This document shows positions 1 through 11,869 of a stretch of DNA of 64,000 nucleotides, piece after piece (the stretch's first letter is position 1; each line of letters starts with the position of its first letter). Both the position numbers and the translations under genes were made by a program. The stretch covers positions 40,388,997 through 40,452,996 of the forward strand of contig NW_023998415.1 of assembly GCF_014805625.2 (NCBI RefSeq), read 5' to 3'. The notes below the pieces were generated by a model, which was not told the DNA's origin, did not search any database, and saw only the letters and a program-made list of their open reading frames with translations. This stretch comes from Glossina fuscipes (taxonomy: Eukaryota > Arthropoda > Insecta > Diptera > Glossinidae).

Positions 1-127
1 CAACAACAACTGCAAATAATTGAATTAGAAGTCATAATAGTGTGTGTATTCCACACCAATAAATTATAAAATTTGAGTAGTTCTCTCGGGTCTCGGTAAG
101 ATGCCTACACTAAACTTGTAATTCCCA

Positions 128-300
128 CCTGAGTAGCCGAATGGGTAAGAATCACTACTACCAAGTTAGAGTTTGCCGATTCATATCTCAAGTACGGTAG
201 ACACTTCTTTGGTCGTGGCCGTAGTGTGGGCTTGGTCGGTAAAAAGTTCTAACACATATCGATACGGTACACGCCCATTAACCTGCAGCCACCACCTTCC
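128..300 (+). repeat. tRNA-derived SINE-like element, copy 1
   Basis: The head at 131-150 reads GAGTAGCCGAATGGGTAAGA, close to a pol III box A (TRGCNNAGYNGG type). A degraded box B follows near 176-187 (CGATTCATATCTC). A family-specific body then begins at 185: ATCTCAAGTACGGTAGACAC, then TTCTTTGGTCGTGGCCGTAG. The same head and body order is found at 40,726 (plus), 44,109 (plus) and 1,851-1,997 (minus), which shows an interspersed family rather than a tRNA gene. There is no acceptor-stem pairing that would make it a functional tRNA. Element ends and target duplications could not be placed by eye. Confidence 0.5.
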
Positions 301-800
301 TATTTCTTTCGCTTTCTTTATGAATGGGTAAGACTAGATATCCCTCGAGTGATGGGTCAAATTCAAACAACACAACAAAGAAAACAAAATCTTCGCATTT
401 AAACGTACCTTTGGAACAATATCTCTTATGGATTAGAAACTCATTGGGAAACTATTTGGGACGGATTACGTCCCATGTAAGCTCATTGTAACTTGTGATG
501 CCTCCTACTGTGGGCGTGATTGCGTACATATCGCGGGCTTTTCCAAACGCAGCTTGAAGCCACAAACGGATCCCGAGACGATAATATATATAATATAATT
601 AATGCAGAATCTTGCGCTTATCAAAAATATAATAATTTTGGGAAGAAAGTCTTTGAGATATTTTTATAAACTTTTTTTTTATTAAATTTGTCTTTTATTC
701 AAATTTGATGTTATTTTAGCACATAAACGCCTTTAATATTTATGATCATTCGCCATATTATTATTAAAATCATTTTGTCAATTAAAAACTTTCGGTATTC
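301..800. other. AT-rich spacer
   Basis: No gene seen. The stretch is mixed-sequence DNA becoming strongly AT-rich from about 585, immediately upstream of the MITE. Confidence 0.6.
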
Positions 801-1208
801 TTAACCGTTTGAGTACCAGACGATTTTGAAAAAACACTGTCGAAAAATCCCAAGCAGCGCGATCGCGCTGTTTAGATTTTATGTCGGGAGAACCCAGCAC
901 ATTTCGAGCATTGTCGACAACTGACGGTGCGTTACGTATTGTCGAAGTCGAGCGCAATTTAGTGTTGTTTTTTCTATAATTTTGGTGGAAAAAACTTGAA
1001 ATATTTATTAACAAACAATTTAAATACATTTAAATACATAAAATTAAACAAGCGCTATGGCGCCGCTTGGTATTTCTCGACATAAAACCTAAACAGCGCG
1101 ATCGCTTTGTCTGGGATTCTTTGACAGTTTTTTTATCAAAACTGTCTGGCATTTGTCGACATGAACTCTGAACAGCGCGATCGCGCTGCTTGGTACACAA
1201 ACGGTTAA
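801..1208. mobile_element. piggyBac-type MITE with TTAA target duplications
   Basis: A 400-bp element (805-1,204) is bounded by direct TTAA at 801-804 and 1,205-1,208. The left terminus is CCGTTTGAGTACCA (805-818) and the right terminus TGGTACACAAACGG (1,191-1,204); they are inverted repeats with one mismatch in 14. TTAA duplications together with termini starting CCN are hallmarks of the piggyBac superfamily. No transposase is encoded, so the copy is non-autonomous. The inverted homology extends well inside: 831-886 is the inverse of about 1,077-1,139. The arms carry the 16-bp palindrome CAGCGCGATCGCGCTG at 855-870 and 1,173-1,188, and a partial version at 1,094-1,105. Right-arm sequence is duplicated with a spacing of 79 bp (1,077-1,105 and 1,156-1,184). 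Confidence 0.8.
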
Positions 1209-1850
1209 GCAAAAATTTGCATCAAGTAATTCCCATAGGCATCCCTTGAAATCAGTCATACGTCGTGTAAACAGTTTTGTAAAGAGCGAAATACATGATG
1301 GCCGCCTGAGGCAAAGTCCAACGGACGTCTCAAAAGTTCGCGAACTTGTACAGCACTTTGATTGAACGTTTGACGCGATTGCCGAAATACAAAAACACAC
1401 ATATGTATGCAACTAATTTCATCGTTCACTTTTAAGACACGTACATATGTAAGATCAGTTTTTTAAAATAATTGAGAAAAATCTGGGCATACGCCTGCGC
1501 GGCTCATTTGATGAAGACTATTATTAAGGAACAAGTGTAAGCAGCTTTTGCGCAGCGCAGCAGATTCATACCGAATTCTTTTATCATCATTCCTCGTTAA
1601 TCCAGCTTTCGTTTAAATTAATTTCACTTGTTGTCATTATCAACAGAAAGGAACGTTTAATAAATGACATCAACTTTTTGTTATTAATTGAGTGATGAAG
1701 TTCTTCAATACATAAAAATTAATATCTTTTTCTACGTGGCGTCTGAGTTCAAATTATAGAATAGATGAACAATCACTTAGAGGGTATCCCCTAATCGTGT
1801 AATACGAAGACGGTTGAAAAGAAGTGATGAAAGAGTAGGATATAGGGAGG
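1209..1850. other. spacer without recognised gene
   Basis: No gene, RNA or repeat family recognised. Sequence complexity is moderate. Short open frames on the minus strand reach into the MITE and show no family resemblance. Confidence 0.55.
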
Positions 1851-2002
1851 CGGCCATAGTGTAATGGTTGTGTGTTATGCCTTTATCTACTAAGCACTCA
1901 CTTCAACTACGACCAAGGTAAACGCGACAGCGTTGGGATTTGAACCCGTGAACAAAGACTTTTAAATCTTATGATATTCTTACCTGGTCAGCTATTCGTT
2001 CG
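1851..2002 (-). repeat. tRNA-derived SINE-like element, copy 2
   Basis: On the minus strand the head (1,997 to 1,976) reads GAATAGCTGACCAGGTAAGA, matching box A. A good box B, GGGTTCAAATCCC, lies at 1,947-1,935. The spacing between the boxes is tRNA-like, and an anticodon-like arm (AAGAT...GTCTT) sits between them. The loop is one base short and the acceptor stem does not pair, so it is a tRNA-derived repeat or tRNA relic. The downstream body keeps the family block TTACCTTGGTCGTAG. On the plus strand, 1,853-1,885 also resembles a tRNA 5' half (CCATAGTGTAATGGTT), so the two tRNA-like halves converge. Of the four copies this one has the best preserved promoter. Confidence 0.5.
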
Positions 2003-3735
2003 GATAGAAATGTTAAAATGGCTTTTATTTAATTAAGTTAGTTTTGAAATAATTATGTGGACATTGGTATATAAAATAAGTCCCACTACGGGTTTTCTTT
2101 AAAACTGGAGTATCCTCTTCATGAGCATTTTTTCTTACTGATTACTTATCAACTACAACCATTACAAATTTCCACATATAGTCTATGGATAATTCTATCG
2201 TATATTGATCACACACACACACCCATTTTATATGCTCTTGCTTTTGCTTGTGCTATAGGGAATGTTAAATGCGTGCGAGTGTATGTAAAAACCAGAAGGG
2301 CTTGAGGCAAACCCCGTTAAATCGAAACCATTATATTAATGTCTGTTTGAACAGATGACTGACTGTCTGTCTGACTTAGAGCTTTCATTTTTATGACGAT
2401 AACCATAAAATGATTGTGCTTTTGCACAGACTGTTGATTACTTTGTCTAAAAAGTAGGATCAATTTCGTCTTCTCTTATTTTTTTGAACATATTTTATGG
2501 GAATATTGGTCTTATCTTTTTGGGCGCAGTATTATAACTTCTGAAAATGTAGACATTTTTAGATTTCTTTTGCAATTATTTCCAGGAGCAAGCAAGCTTA
2601 AAAGAGGCGAGGCAGTCGAACGGAACAAAGCGATTTTGTAAATCAATCCAACATTTGTACCTTCAGTCAAATAGCATAGGCCGCACAAAATTTTTCATGT
2701 GCATTTCTGAATTTCTATATACGAACCAAAAAAAAAAAAAAAAAATAAATAAATAATGATAATAAAAATAAAAATAAAAAAAAGGATATTGCTTTCACTT
2801 GTCCTATCAGAAATTTGCATGGACTCATGAAATGAACTATAAAAACTATACTTGTAGTCGTCAACTGTACTTCGTGCATCAGCATATTCATAATCATTTT
2901 TGCTTAGTTCCCATCTGTTTCTGAAAGCAGAAGGATGCTTATAAATATATATTGCGCTTATTATCCATTAGTTCTGCATGACCTATAGTTACAGTATAGC
3001 TCTCACGTCATAAAATTTATGAACAAATTTCCTTTCTGTGTACTTTTCGTCTCTTACTTTTGGAAATTTTTTTGTTTTTCTTCGTTAAAGCTTTAAAAAC
3101 AACGCTGCCAAAACAAATGTTCGTAAATGAAACCTTAATAAAAAAAATGTCATATAAAAGCCACACACGTTGTCCATACTTACTTGCAGACAAGAGCCTT
3201 ATAAAATTTTATAGCTTCGCATCATGCAAGCGAATAATGCATTTCGAAAGACGAGTAAGTGTATACGCTTTTAATATAAAATTATCAGTAACAGTATCAA
3301 TGATCATGTAAACGATTCTCTTGCTTGCCTAATATCAGTTTTTAAATAAAAAAAAAAAAAAAAAAAAAAAAAAACCAAAAATATTTATATATATATATAA
3401 ATAAATATAAATTTATAAAAACCCTAAACCGCCCCCCTAAAAAAAAAAAAAAAAAAATGAAGCAAAGTTCGCCTCATCGTTTGATATTTTTGAAAACCTG
3501 CATTAAACGCTGTAAAGCTTTATACGTGCACTGAGAACGCGTGCATGCAAACTCTACGGATATGTAAAATATTTTGTTAATGTTGCTGGTTATGGGTATA
3601 CATGAATGAATGAATGGTGTGTGTTTATCATCGGGCACCGAAATACGGTATTGACTGAATGCAAATATTTGCTTATAACGAAATTCTTGTGTATTGAAAT
3701 CATTACGAGCTTTTTTTTTTTATTTTCTGCTGCAG
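2003..3735. other. AT-rich spacer with poly-A tracts
   Basis: No gene recognised. It holds poly-A runs at 2,728-2,745, 3,348-3,374 and 3,439-3,457. A short AT alternation at 3,382-3,400 lies between the last two. Confidence 0.6.
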
Positions 3736-3798
3736 GTCCCGGCTTCTGGCTAATATTGTTAAAGCAGAAGACGCGATGCTTACAGGGAGACAAAGAAA
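3736..3798 (+). other. candidate 63-nt internal exon
   Basis: The segment follows a strong insect-like 3' splice site: a T-rich tract at 3,711-3,728 ending in CTGCTGCAG. It ends at AAA|GTGAGT, a fair donor. Its base composition is visibly more GC-rich than both flanks. The length is a multiple of three and two of the three frames are open. One reads PGFWLILLKQKTRCLQGDKE, the other SRLLANIVKAEDAMLTGRQR. I recognise neither. Without conservation or RNA data this may be a chance pairing of splice-like sites. Confidence 0.2.
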
Positions 3799-6100
3799 GT
3801 GAGTTAACATTTTTGCGGTAGTGTTGTCAGATATCTACGTATGTAAGAGAGTGCGTATGTGCGTATATGCGTATGTTCATGTGCCCGCTTTAACAAAAAG
3901 GGTTCATATATAATATAATGAATGCTCCTTATGAATAAAATTTTAACGGGCAGTTCATTGATCTTAAAATGATTTTTTTTTTTTTTCGAAATTTCTTTTC
4001 AAATATTTTTGGTTTAAGGTAATACGATATTTTTGCGATGCATAAGAAAAAAAATTTGGGTTTTATTGCAAGCATTCTTTGCAGTTTTCAAGTGAAATCT
4101 CCTAGAAATTGTTTTGAGAGGAGCTTCCCGTGTAGCATATCAATCGGTTGAAACTTATTCGCAAATTTTTCATGATTGTTTGTCATGAAAGACTGATTTT
4201 AATTAACCATGAGGAGATTGTGGAAAACTTTCGTCATTCACAATGTGTCCCTTTTTATTACTTCCTGCGGTTTCCGTTTGAGCATTGGCTGATTTCGAAG
4301 GATCCTTTAAAGATAATTAAACCGAAAACGACTGAAAATTAATTTATAATAAATTTTTATTTTGGCCAATGTGCACTTTACTAACGTGGACAGGAAAAAG
4401 TATCAGCCGTATCGATCGTATATGAAAAGTTTCATTTTTTTGACTAGTAATAAAAAAAGTCTTCAATCCACACTGCACCAATAGATAAACTAATAAGGAT
4501 CCAACAACTAGCTATATAGGCTTGAATATCAATGTACTTTACAGCTACAGCTCAAACGAAAATTTTTTTATGACTCAAGAATGGAACGCGAAATATATTA
4601 AAAATTATAACTCGAACTCGTCGGAGGATTGCAAGTTTTTTGGGCGGCGAATTGTATTGAAAATTTTAGTTCCTCAATCTATATCCTATATATAGATATA
4701 TGTGCATATATATAATTTGTCGTAAAATTTCTTATAATTTGGATAAGTCTATTTGGGGAAAAAGTATTGAAAGATTTTTATGACTAGATGATGTTCTCTG
4801 TCATAGATAATAATGGCCGTTAAGGAATTTATCTTGTTTTATTTATTTAAAATAAAGGAAAACCTTTAAAAACAAATTGAAAGAAAAAAAAAAAAAAATT
4901 TCTCAATACTTTCTCCCCAGGAATGAAAACTACACGGAGTAATATAGCAAAATTAAATTTAAAAGTTTTAGAGTTTCTGGAATACGATATCTAAACTTGA
5001 AACTATAATAAAAGAAAATTAGTCCTAAGAAGCAGACGACAACAGGGCTACACTTTATAGCTTAGTAGGGCTTTTAGTTATATGCAGATATATAGTGCGC
5101 AAACCGATGTCCAACTCTAATAAAAGTGTTTTGCTTAGATGTCGACCTGGGCAGGAATCTGCAAATTTTGGGGAAAGCTTTCAACGTCGAACTTTAATGA
5201 AAATTACGTTTTATCTACTCTTTACTATGATTAAAAATATAGTGTGGATGCCGATGTGCAGTGAACGATGTCATTCAAGGATCGAAATATATGGAAGAAG
5301 ATAGTTCGAATGTCGAACTGTCGAATTGAGAAGTAACGAAGTGCAGCGACTAAAAACTACGTTTAGGAAACCAAATTTAATTGGAAACTTTTCTGAAAAC
5401 TATAATATAAAAAGGTCAAATTATGTCACGAATTTCGAACTATTTTGAAAATTCACTTTTAAAAACTAAGTTAACAATTCCAATATTGAAGTTGAAATAA
5501 AATGTATCGAGTTGCGTATGACATATGAGACATAGATATGGATGATAAAAATTATAATTCGATTAATAAATTTGAACCGAGGGCGTAATCACTTCAATAT
5601 TTATTTATGAACGAAAAAAAAAAAAAACTTAGTTGTTGTGCAGATTACTTTCAGCTTAAAACATGAGAGAAGATATTAATTTTTCGCATTCACACGAAGG
5701 TCCGTCCTTAAGTTAGCCGCGAATAATCTTGAAGAGAGTAGCTTGAAGACTCTTACTTTTATGAAAATTGTCAGCCGAAATATGATATTATAAGTTAAAA
5801 ATGCACTTGGCAACACTGTTGACAGACCCATGATTTCTGGATAGTACTAGCCTTGAAGAGTTTCTTGAAACAACTATATATATACTATTATACAGCTATA
5901 CCTATGTAGGATATCTAATAATTAGCTTTGTCCGATTATAATGTTTTTATTTGCTTTTCATATAAAGACTTTTCACAATAATACATTATATGGGAAGTGG
6001 TTGATCCGTGATCCGATCCGAGTTATTTTCAATAGTGTTTGCCCTTGCGTCGAAGCGCGTCGTTATACCAAGATTCATCGATGTACTTCAAAAATTGCGA
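3799..6100. other. AT-rich spacer
   Basis: No gene recognised. Poly-T at 3,970-3,986, poly-A at 4,885-4,899 and 5,615-5,627, and short AT alternations near 4,687-4,712 are present. Confidence 0.6.
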
Positions 6101-6114
6101 ACTCTAGATGGAAC

Positions 6115-6265
6115 ACACAACACCACATGGACAAACATCAAGTGGGCAGATGGACGGCTGGACAGACAAGATTAAATCGATTCGGAAAATGATTCTAAAT
6201 CAATCCATATAATAAAAATTGGGTCCTTCTGGGTCTTGTAAACATCTGCACAAACTTAAAATATT
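6115..6265 (+). repeat. fragment of a dispersed dipteran repeat (tail)
   Basis: Contains GGACGGCTGGACAGACAAGA followed by TTAAATCGATTCGG and, after a gap, GGGTCCTTCTGGGTCTTGTA. This ordered string of blocks (GGACGGACAGACATGGCTAAATCGA ... GGGTC...) is one I associate with repeats scattered through fly genomes. A clearer copy lies at 20,836-21,310. The element name and ends are not assigned. Confidence 0.35.
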
Positions 6266-8529
6266 CTTTTCGAGAATTACATATATAGGGTAGTACTACA
6301 AGTAATGATGTTCAAAATGCAATCAATGCATCAATGCATCGAAAACAATAATTTCTTCGTGGTTTACTGCGTTCGATTGAGATGGTACGGATATCGATGA
6401 TGCTGAATGTAGTGAGTGCCGCAAACACTTCGGTTACACTAGAAAATATAAAAAAATCCCAAAAATTCTACTTGACAATCAAAAAGTGCAATTTCAAGCG
6501 ATAGCTAAACTTTTAAGGATATGGCATGAAAGGCATGAAAAAGTTGCTTTCTAAATAGTTTACTCGCAGAGTAACAAATGCATCGCGTCACAAGTCGTTG
6601 GCTATGCACTATAATAAAATTGCATAAATAGTAGGTCGAATTGTGAGCGCACCCGCCTTATGCTCGAAACCGTTTAATTGTCTCCTGGTCGCCAATATGA
6701 TCTGTTAGCAAGTCTCAAAAATGTACTCCAATCAAAAGGACTTATATCAAATGGATGAGATTATTGTGGGAACTTGCGCTTATTCCAGAGCTCGAGAAGG
6801 GAGCGATAGTATAAAAATTGTTTTGTATGAAAGACATTGAAACGTTAGAGAAGCCCTCGACTGAAAGTATCACTAAAGTGATTATGTTAATGATAAAGAC
6901 GCATTTTGCGAAAGAGAAGAGAAGGAAAAAAAATTTTAAAATTATTGGTCGATAAAATATGTTATCAAGTTCGTGCTCGGTCACGAAAACTTTAAACGCT
7001 CTACCGTTATGTTGTCTTTGCTGTTGTTGATGCATTAAATGCACACGTAAAAAGTCTTGTATAAAAAATTCGAATCCTTATATGCCTTCTATAATTTTCC
7101 CGAGCCGTTATTAAGAGTGATACACGAGTAAGTTTTCTTTTTTTTTGGGACAAAACAATACCATATGTGATATAAGAGCGTTGACAACAATCCATAGTCA
7201 ATGACCACCCGTTTTGTGGGACCCGTTCAGACAAAAAAATTGTGGGACTGAATGGATGCGGCAGACGATTCCAATATGGAGATTACCTTACTGTTGGCGA
7301 AAGGATAGAATTGTCGAAAATGGGATTGTTTACTTAAGTTATCATCACTAGAAGAAATATTCTTTAAAATAATAAACTACTTACCCTGCCTGCCTATAGG
7401 CTTATTTTTTGGAATTGGAAAGCAAATAATACCTTGAGAACATTTCTTACAACTCTTTACATATATGTTGGGGAATTTAAAAAAAATGTTGCGTAATTAT
7501 TTAAAAATCAAATCATCACATTATTTTGTAAATCTTCTTGACTGTAAGGCAATGTCTATTTAGAAAAAAAAAAAGAAGAAAATGTGCACCGAATTTCAAT
7601 AGTGCTATTATCAGCCAATGAGTGGCGATGAAATGCCGCCATGACTTCGCTTCACACATCGACCTTGTAAGTCACTTAAAGGATTGCACCTCCTAAAAAC
7701 ATACCAAGTCATTACACATCCCATACGTCTTTTTTCCCCCATTTTACTCAAGACATGTTGGCCAACTAATAACTCATTCGTTCCCTAATACTTTTTAAAT
7801 CATATTTATTCTTCCTTCCATCATATATGTGGAGTTTGCATCTTCAAACTTCTTCGATCTTCCTGAGCGGTCTTTGTTTTTCATTTTGTATGGAAATTAT
7901 CCCTCTTAAATCGTTGAAACTAGATTTCGCATGGATGGCAAGTTGTATCATGCTCACCGTAACTTTCCATAAGAAAGCGTTGACCGCAATTGCTGCCTTT
8001 TTCTTTCTATACTCTACACAACTTGTGATACAAGGTATGTTAAGTTTCTGCGGAGGTATGTAACACCCAGAAAGCCTTGATAGAGATCTAAGCTCGGCTG
8101 TCCGTATGATGTCGACCTATGTATTTTTAAGTTCAATCTACAGGTCGCAATATCTGGCATATTTGCGGGATGATTTAAAATGATAAAAAGATAGTGCTGG
8201 AAAAAAAAAAATTATACAAAAATATTAGCTCTTAACCTTAATCGCAGCACTTGTTCTTATCCCGACAAGCCTCGCAGGCTCACAGCCAAAAAGGGGTTCC
8301 CTATCTTGGAGAGGAAGTTGTCTTTGGTTTGTATTTATTTATTTATCTAACCATATGTAAGCGTAATTAATGATGCACTAGCCATGTTCTTTTTTTTTTT
8401 TCGAGGCAAAGAAAATCTTCAAAAAGGAAAAAAAAAATTATATTCGGTTGCGACGAAATCTTTTATATCCGTAACCTTTGTGCTATGAAAGATAGACAAG
8501 AGAACGGACAAACTAAATTGTCATAGTCT
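6266..8529. other. spacer without recognised gene
   Basis: No gene recognised on either strand. A short duplicated ATCAATGC motif lies at about 6,323-6,339, and a poly-A/AAGAA stretch at 7,564-7,580. The open frames around 6,742-7,234 (minus) show no family motifs. Confidence 0.5.
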
Positions 8530-8965
8530 ATAATAGTGGGTGGGCGTGGTGGGCAATTTATCAGTTTACCTTGGTGGGCAGAGGTATTATCAGTTTACCT
8601 TGCACTATAGGCGTGCCCTGGCCATCTTTAACATTCACTTGATCGCGAAATCCTCTAACCTGCACAGCGATGGCCTCATTTTTTCGGCCAGAAGAACTGT
8701 TCCAAAAGACATACATGACATAGATATTCCAGTTTTGCAGAAACTTGACTTCAGTTCACGACTCTTAAAGAACACATTCAACACATGTCTGTCCCTATTT
8801 ATTGGAAATGCATCAAAAAATTTAAGCTTAAAGTTCAAATAATCGCTAAAAGCTCAAAGTGGCCTTGATTAGGTTTAATGCAATTAATAAATGTAATTTG
8901 AATAATTAATTAATTATTTTCTTTGCTTAACAATTTGTAAGAAAAAAAAAAAAATAAATAAATCC
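8520..8965 (+). repeat. candidate poly-A-tailed retrosequence
   Basis: A 100-codon open frame at 8,540-8,842 is followed by an A-rich 3' region with AATAAATG at 8,886. The segment ends in a poly-A run with AATAAATAAAT at about 8,942-8,965, the layout of a non-LTR retrotransposon 3' end or a processed retrocopy. The frame includes the peptide HSDGLIFSARRTVPKDIHDI and contains no RT or nuclease motif that I recognise. Its start is complicated by a local duplication (TTATCAGTTTACCTTG twice, near 8,560 and 8,590). A chance A-run is the alternative. Confidence 0.25.
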
Positions 8966-9561
8966 CTAAAAATTTATAATATAATAAAATAGATGAAAAG
9001 TCACTTGACTTGATTTATATTCACACATTAACACAAAAATATCTTTTATTATTAGATTCAAACACATCACACAATTTAAGTGATTATTGTTGAACAACAG
9101 CCCTCCAAGAGCACGGTATTAAGTTCCTACGAATTATTTAAAATTTTCGAACGTAGGAACTCTATACCTCGCTTATGGCAAAAAGGCTTCACGTTTGTTT
9201 ATCTTTGCTTATTGTAAAAAGAAAACTGATTGCACTCACTTCACTCATGTGTTTAACAAATTGTTTACTTACGATATTAGCGTGTATATTAAGTCCTTAA
9301 TAGATTTTGTAGCGATTAAATGCACAAAATGTATTAATATTAATATTAATATTAATGATACAAGCGAGAGTATAATAGATTAAAAATCCATCGATACTTG
9401 AGATGATTGGTTCGAAACCACTTTGTTTTTCTTTGGAAAGTGTACTTGCTTGATATCAGCTTTTGTTTTTATTATCTCGCATCCGGTTTTATGCGAAAAC
9501 ATGTTAGTTACATCGTTATGAACCTATAAGTAACGATACCAATGTATAATATGTACATATA

Positions 9562-9595
9562 TTTGTTTGTTTGTTTGTTTGTTTATTTGTTTGTA
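9562..9595. repeat. (TTTG)n microsatellite
   Basis: Tetranucleotide TTTG repeated about eight times with one TTTA interruption. Confidence 0.9.
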
Positions 9596-11824
9596 TATAT
9601 GGCTTAAAATTTTATGTTTATATATTCTCTTATAGACAAAATAGCAAAATTTTCTTTAACATTAATTCCTGTTGTAGACATTTTGTCGTTTTTCGCTTCT
9701 TTTTTTCCCCCTTGCGAGCGTTTTCGATACTTAAATCTGTATGTTTTTAGTACGTGTTGTCTTCTTCTTCTTCATTTTTTCTGCGGTTTAAATATTGATA
9801 ATGGTTTTTAATATTATGTACGTATCATCAATATTGACTTTTTTGCATGTAAGTGAATGTGGTTTCTGGTGTAGTTTAAGTAAAAGCCTTGGAGTCATTA
9901 TGTCTCGTTTTAAATTTTTTTTTTTTTTTTTTTCACTTTTTGTTTCTCTGTAAGCTTTTAAAGAAACTTATTACAAGAATTAATAAATTTTCCTTAATTC
10001 AACTTAGCTTCTATGGTACTTAACTATATTTACCTCTAACGACACTCCATTAGATGCTATACCGTTACGTATATGACAGATGAAGTTTACTCATTTTAAT
10101 TGGTTTTCATATCTTAGGCTTGGAGTTTGGCTACTTTAGGAAATATTGCCATAGGACAGACAGATCGACTTGATTGAATCAATTTAGTATCCTACAGTTT
10201 GGCTAACCTTTTCAGCGAATTTTCCTTTTATGTCTTTAGTTGATTCGATATGCCTTTGTCGGAGAAACGATTAGACGGAGCCATATGAGGTAAAGTGCGG
10301 TTCATGTTCCACGACATTATAGGAGGTCTTGGCACAACAATACAACGGCTGAGATATTAGTCGTGCTGCACGTGCTGTCCCATTAAATGTCAGTCACTAT
10401 GCTACGAGCGCATAGAGAAAACATGACAAATTTCTAGGATCGATTTGATGATTGTCAAGCCTCAGTTCTTGGTTGGCAAATCAATTAAGACCTCTGAACT
10501 TTTGTTTGAATACTTTATGTCGTTCGTTCGCTCAGGGTTTTGTTACGCTTTGTATACGCGGTTACCGGCGTAGTCTCATGAAACGCAAACTTCAAGGCAC
10601 ACTTCTCATTCCATCTTCCTGTTGTGAGATCAATCAATTGCATAATCGCCGAAAGCGTGAATAATTTCATACGAGCTATACCTAAAGTCGCTGTTCACTT
10701 CAGTACAAACTATAACTTGGAAGAAGACTCAGTTGTAGCGATATATTTGAATAGGCATCATTTCTGGGCACTGCATTCACTGAATATATCGTAGTAAGAA
10801 AGTCTTTGCATCCGTTTAAAAACTTGAACTTGTCAAACGGCTACCGTGTGCCAACGAACTTAACGCGTTAATGTTGAATTCAATATTTTTATGGCCATCA
10901 GTCTGAAAACATCAAAGGCTAAAAAGATGGATGTACCGATTTTTATTTGTATATTTATTTTCTATATTACGTCATCTTTACAAATATTTTTATCAATTTT
11001 TTTTTTTTTTTTTTTTGGGCTTGAAGCATTTAGAAAATCCATAAATTTATCAACAACGAAATAATTACATATTTTCTGTATTCATTAACTGACATTTATG
11101 ACTTGAAACCTTCATTACGCGGTAATGTAATATAATTTACTCTCCTCCTTACCTAAACTTCAATGAACATCAGTAAATTCGGACAATGATCGTATTGTTG
11201 CAAAAACGCAAAAAAAATAAAAATAAAAAAGACAAAACCAAGTTTTTTATTTTTTATCTTTTATTTTTTTTTTTTTTGTCATTTTCATGTTTTCATTAAT
11301 AGACAAAACGACATAACCTCAATCACGTTTATTGTGTTTAAAATAAAATAAAAATGAAAAAAATTGCAAAACAAAAATAGTGAATATTTTTTTGCAGCCG
11401 TTGTTGTTATTGTCGTTATTGCGGTACTGGTTGGTTATAATGTTTTTAACCAATTATGGTCAATCAACTAATCTGGTGGATATGTGCATAAAATATCATC
11501 GAAGTCTTGCTGTTGTGTAGAAAAGTCAATCTTATGGTTAAAGAGTCAACTCCATGATGCCGTTGTTCGTGTATATCTTTAAATATCATTATATACGTGC
11601 GACTATGTAATGGACATGTCATTGAAAAGATCATAAAGCAAACCGTATTTAATGCATTTGAATTAAATGCATAAATAGTGAATAAATTTTTAACGCGTGA
11701 ATGGCATGAGAAAGCGTCTGACACCGTACGATAGAAAGCTTAAGAACCGTCTTACGCGCTAAACGATGAGCAACATAAGCGCACTGATATACGCTCTAAT
11801 GTCTAACGAATGCATTCTCTTGCA

Positions 11825-11869
11825 TTATTTATTTTTATTTATTTATTTATTTATTTTTTTTTTTATTAT
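11825..11869. repeat. (TTTA)n / T-rich simple repeat
   Basis: TTTA units grading into a poly-T run. Confidence 0.85.

Noticed and set aside
1905..2002. Functional tRNA gene on the minus strand
   Set aside because: The A and B boxes are good but the acceptor stem does not pair, the anticodon loop is short, and the flanking body is shared with other SINE-like copies.
3421..3431. ACCCTAAACC as a telomere-like repeat
   Set aside because: A single occurrence, not tandem.
9396..9412. GGTTCGAAACC as a tRNA box B
   Set aside because: Perfect match to box B but no box A or tRNA-like fold upstream; an isolated palindromic match.
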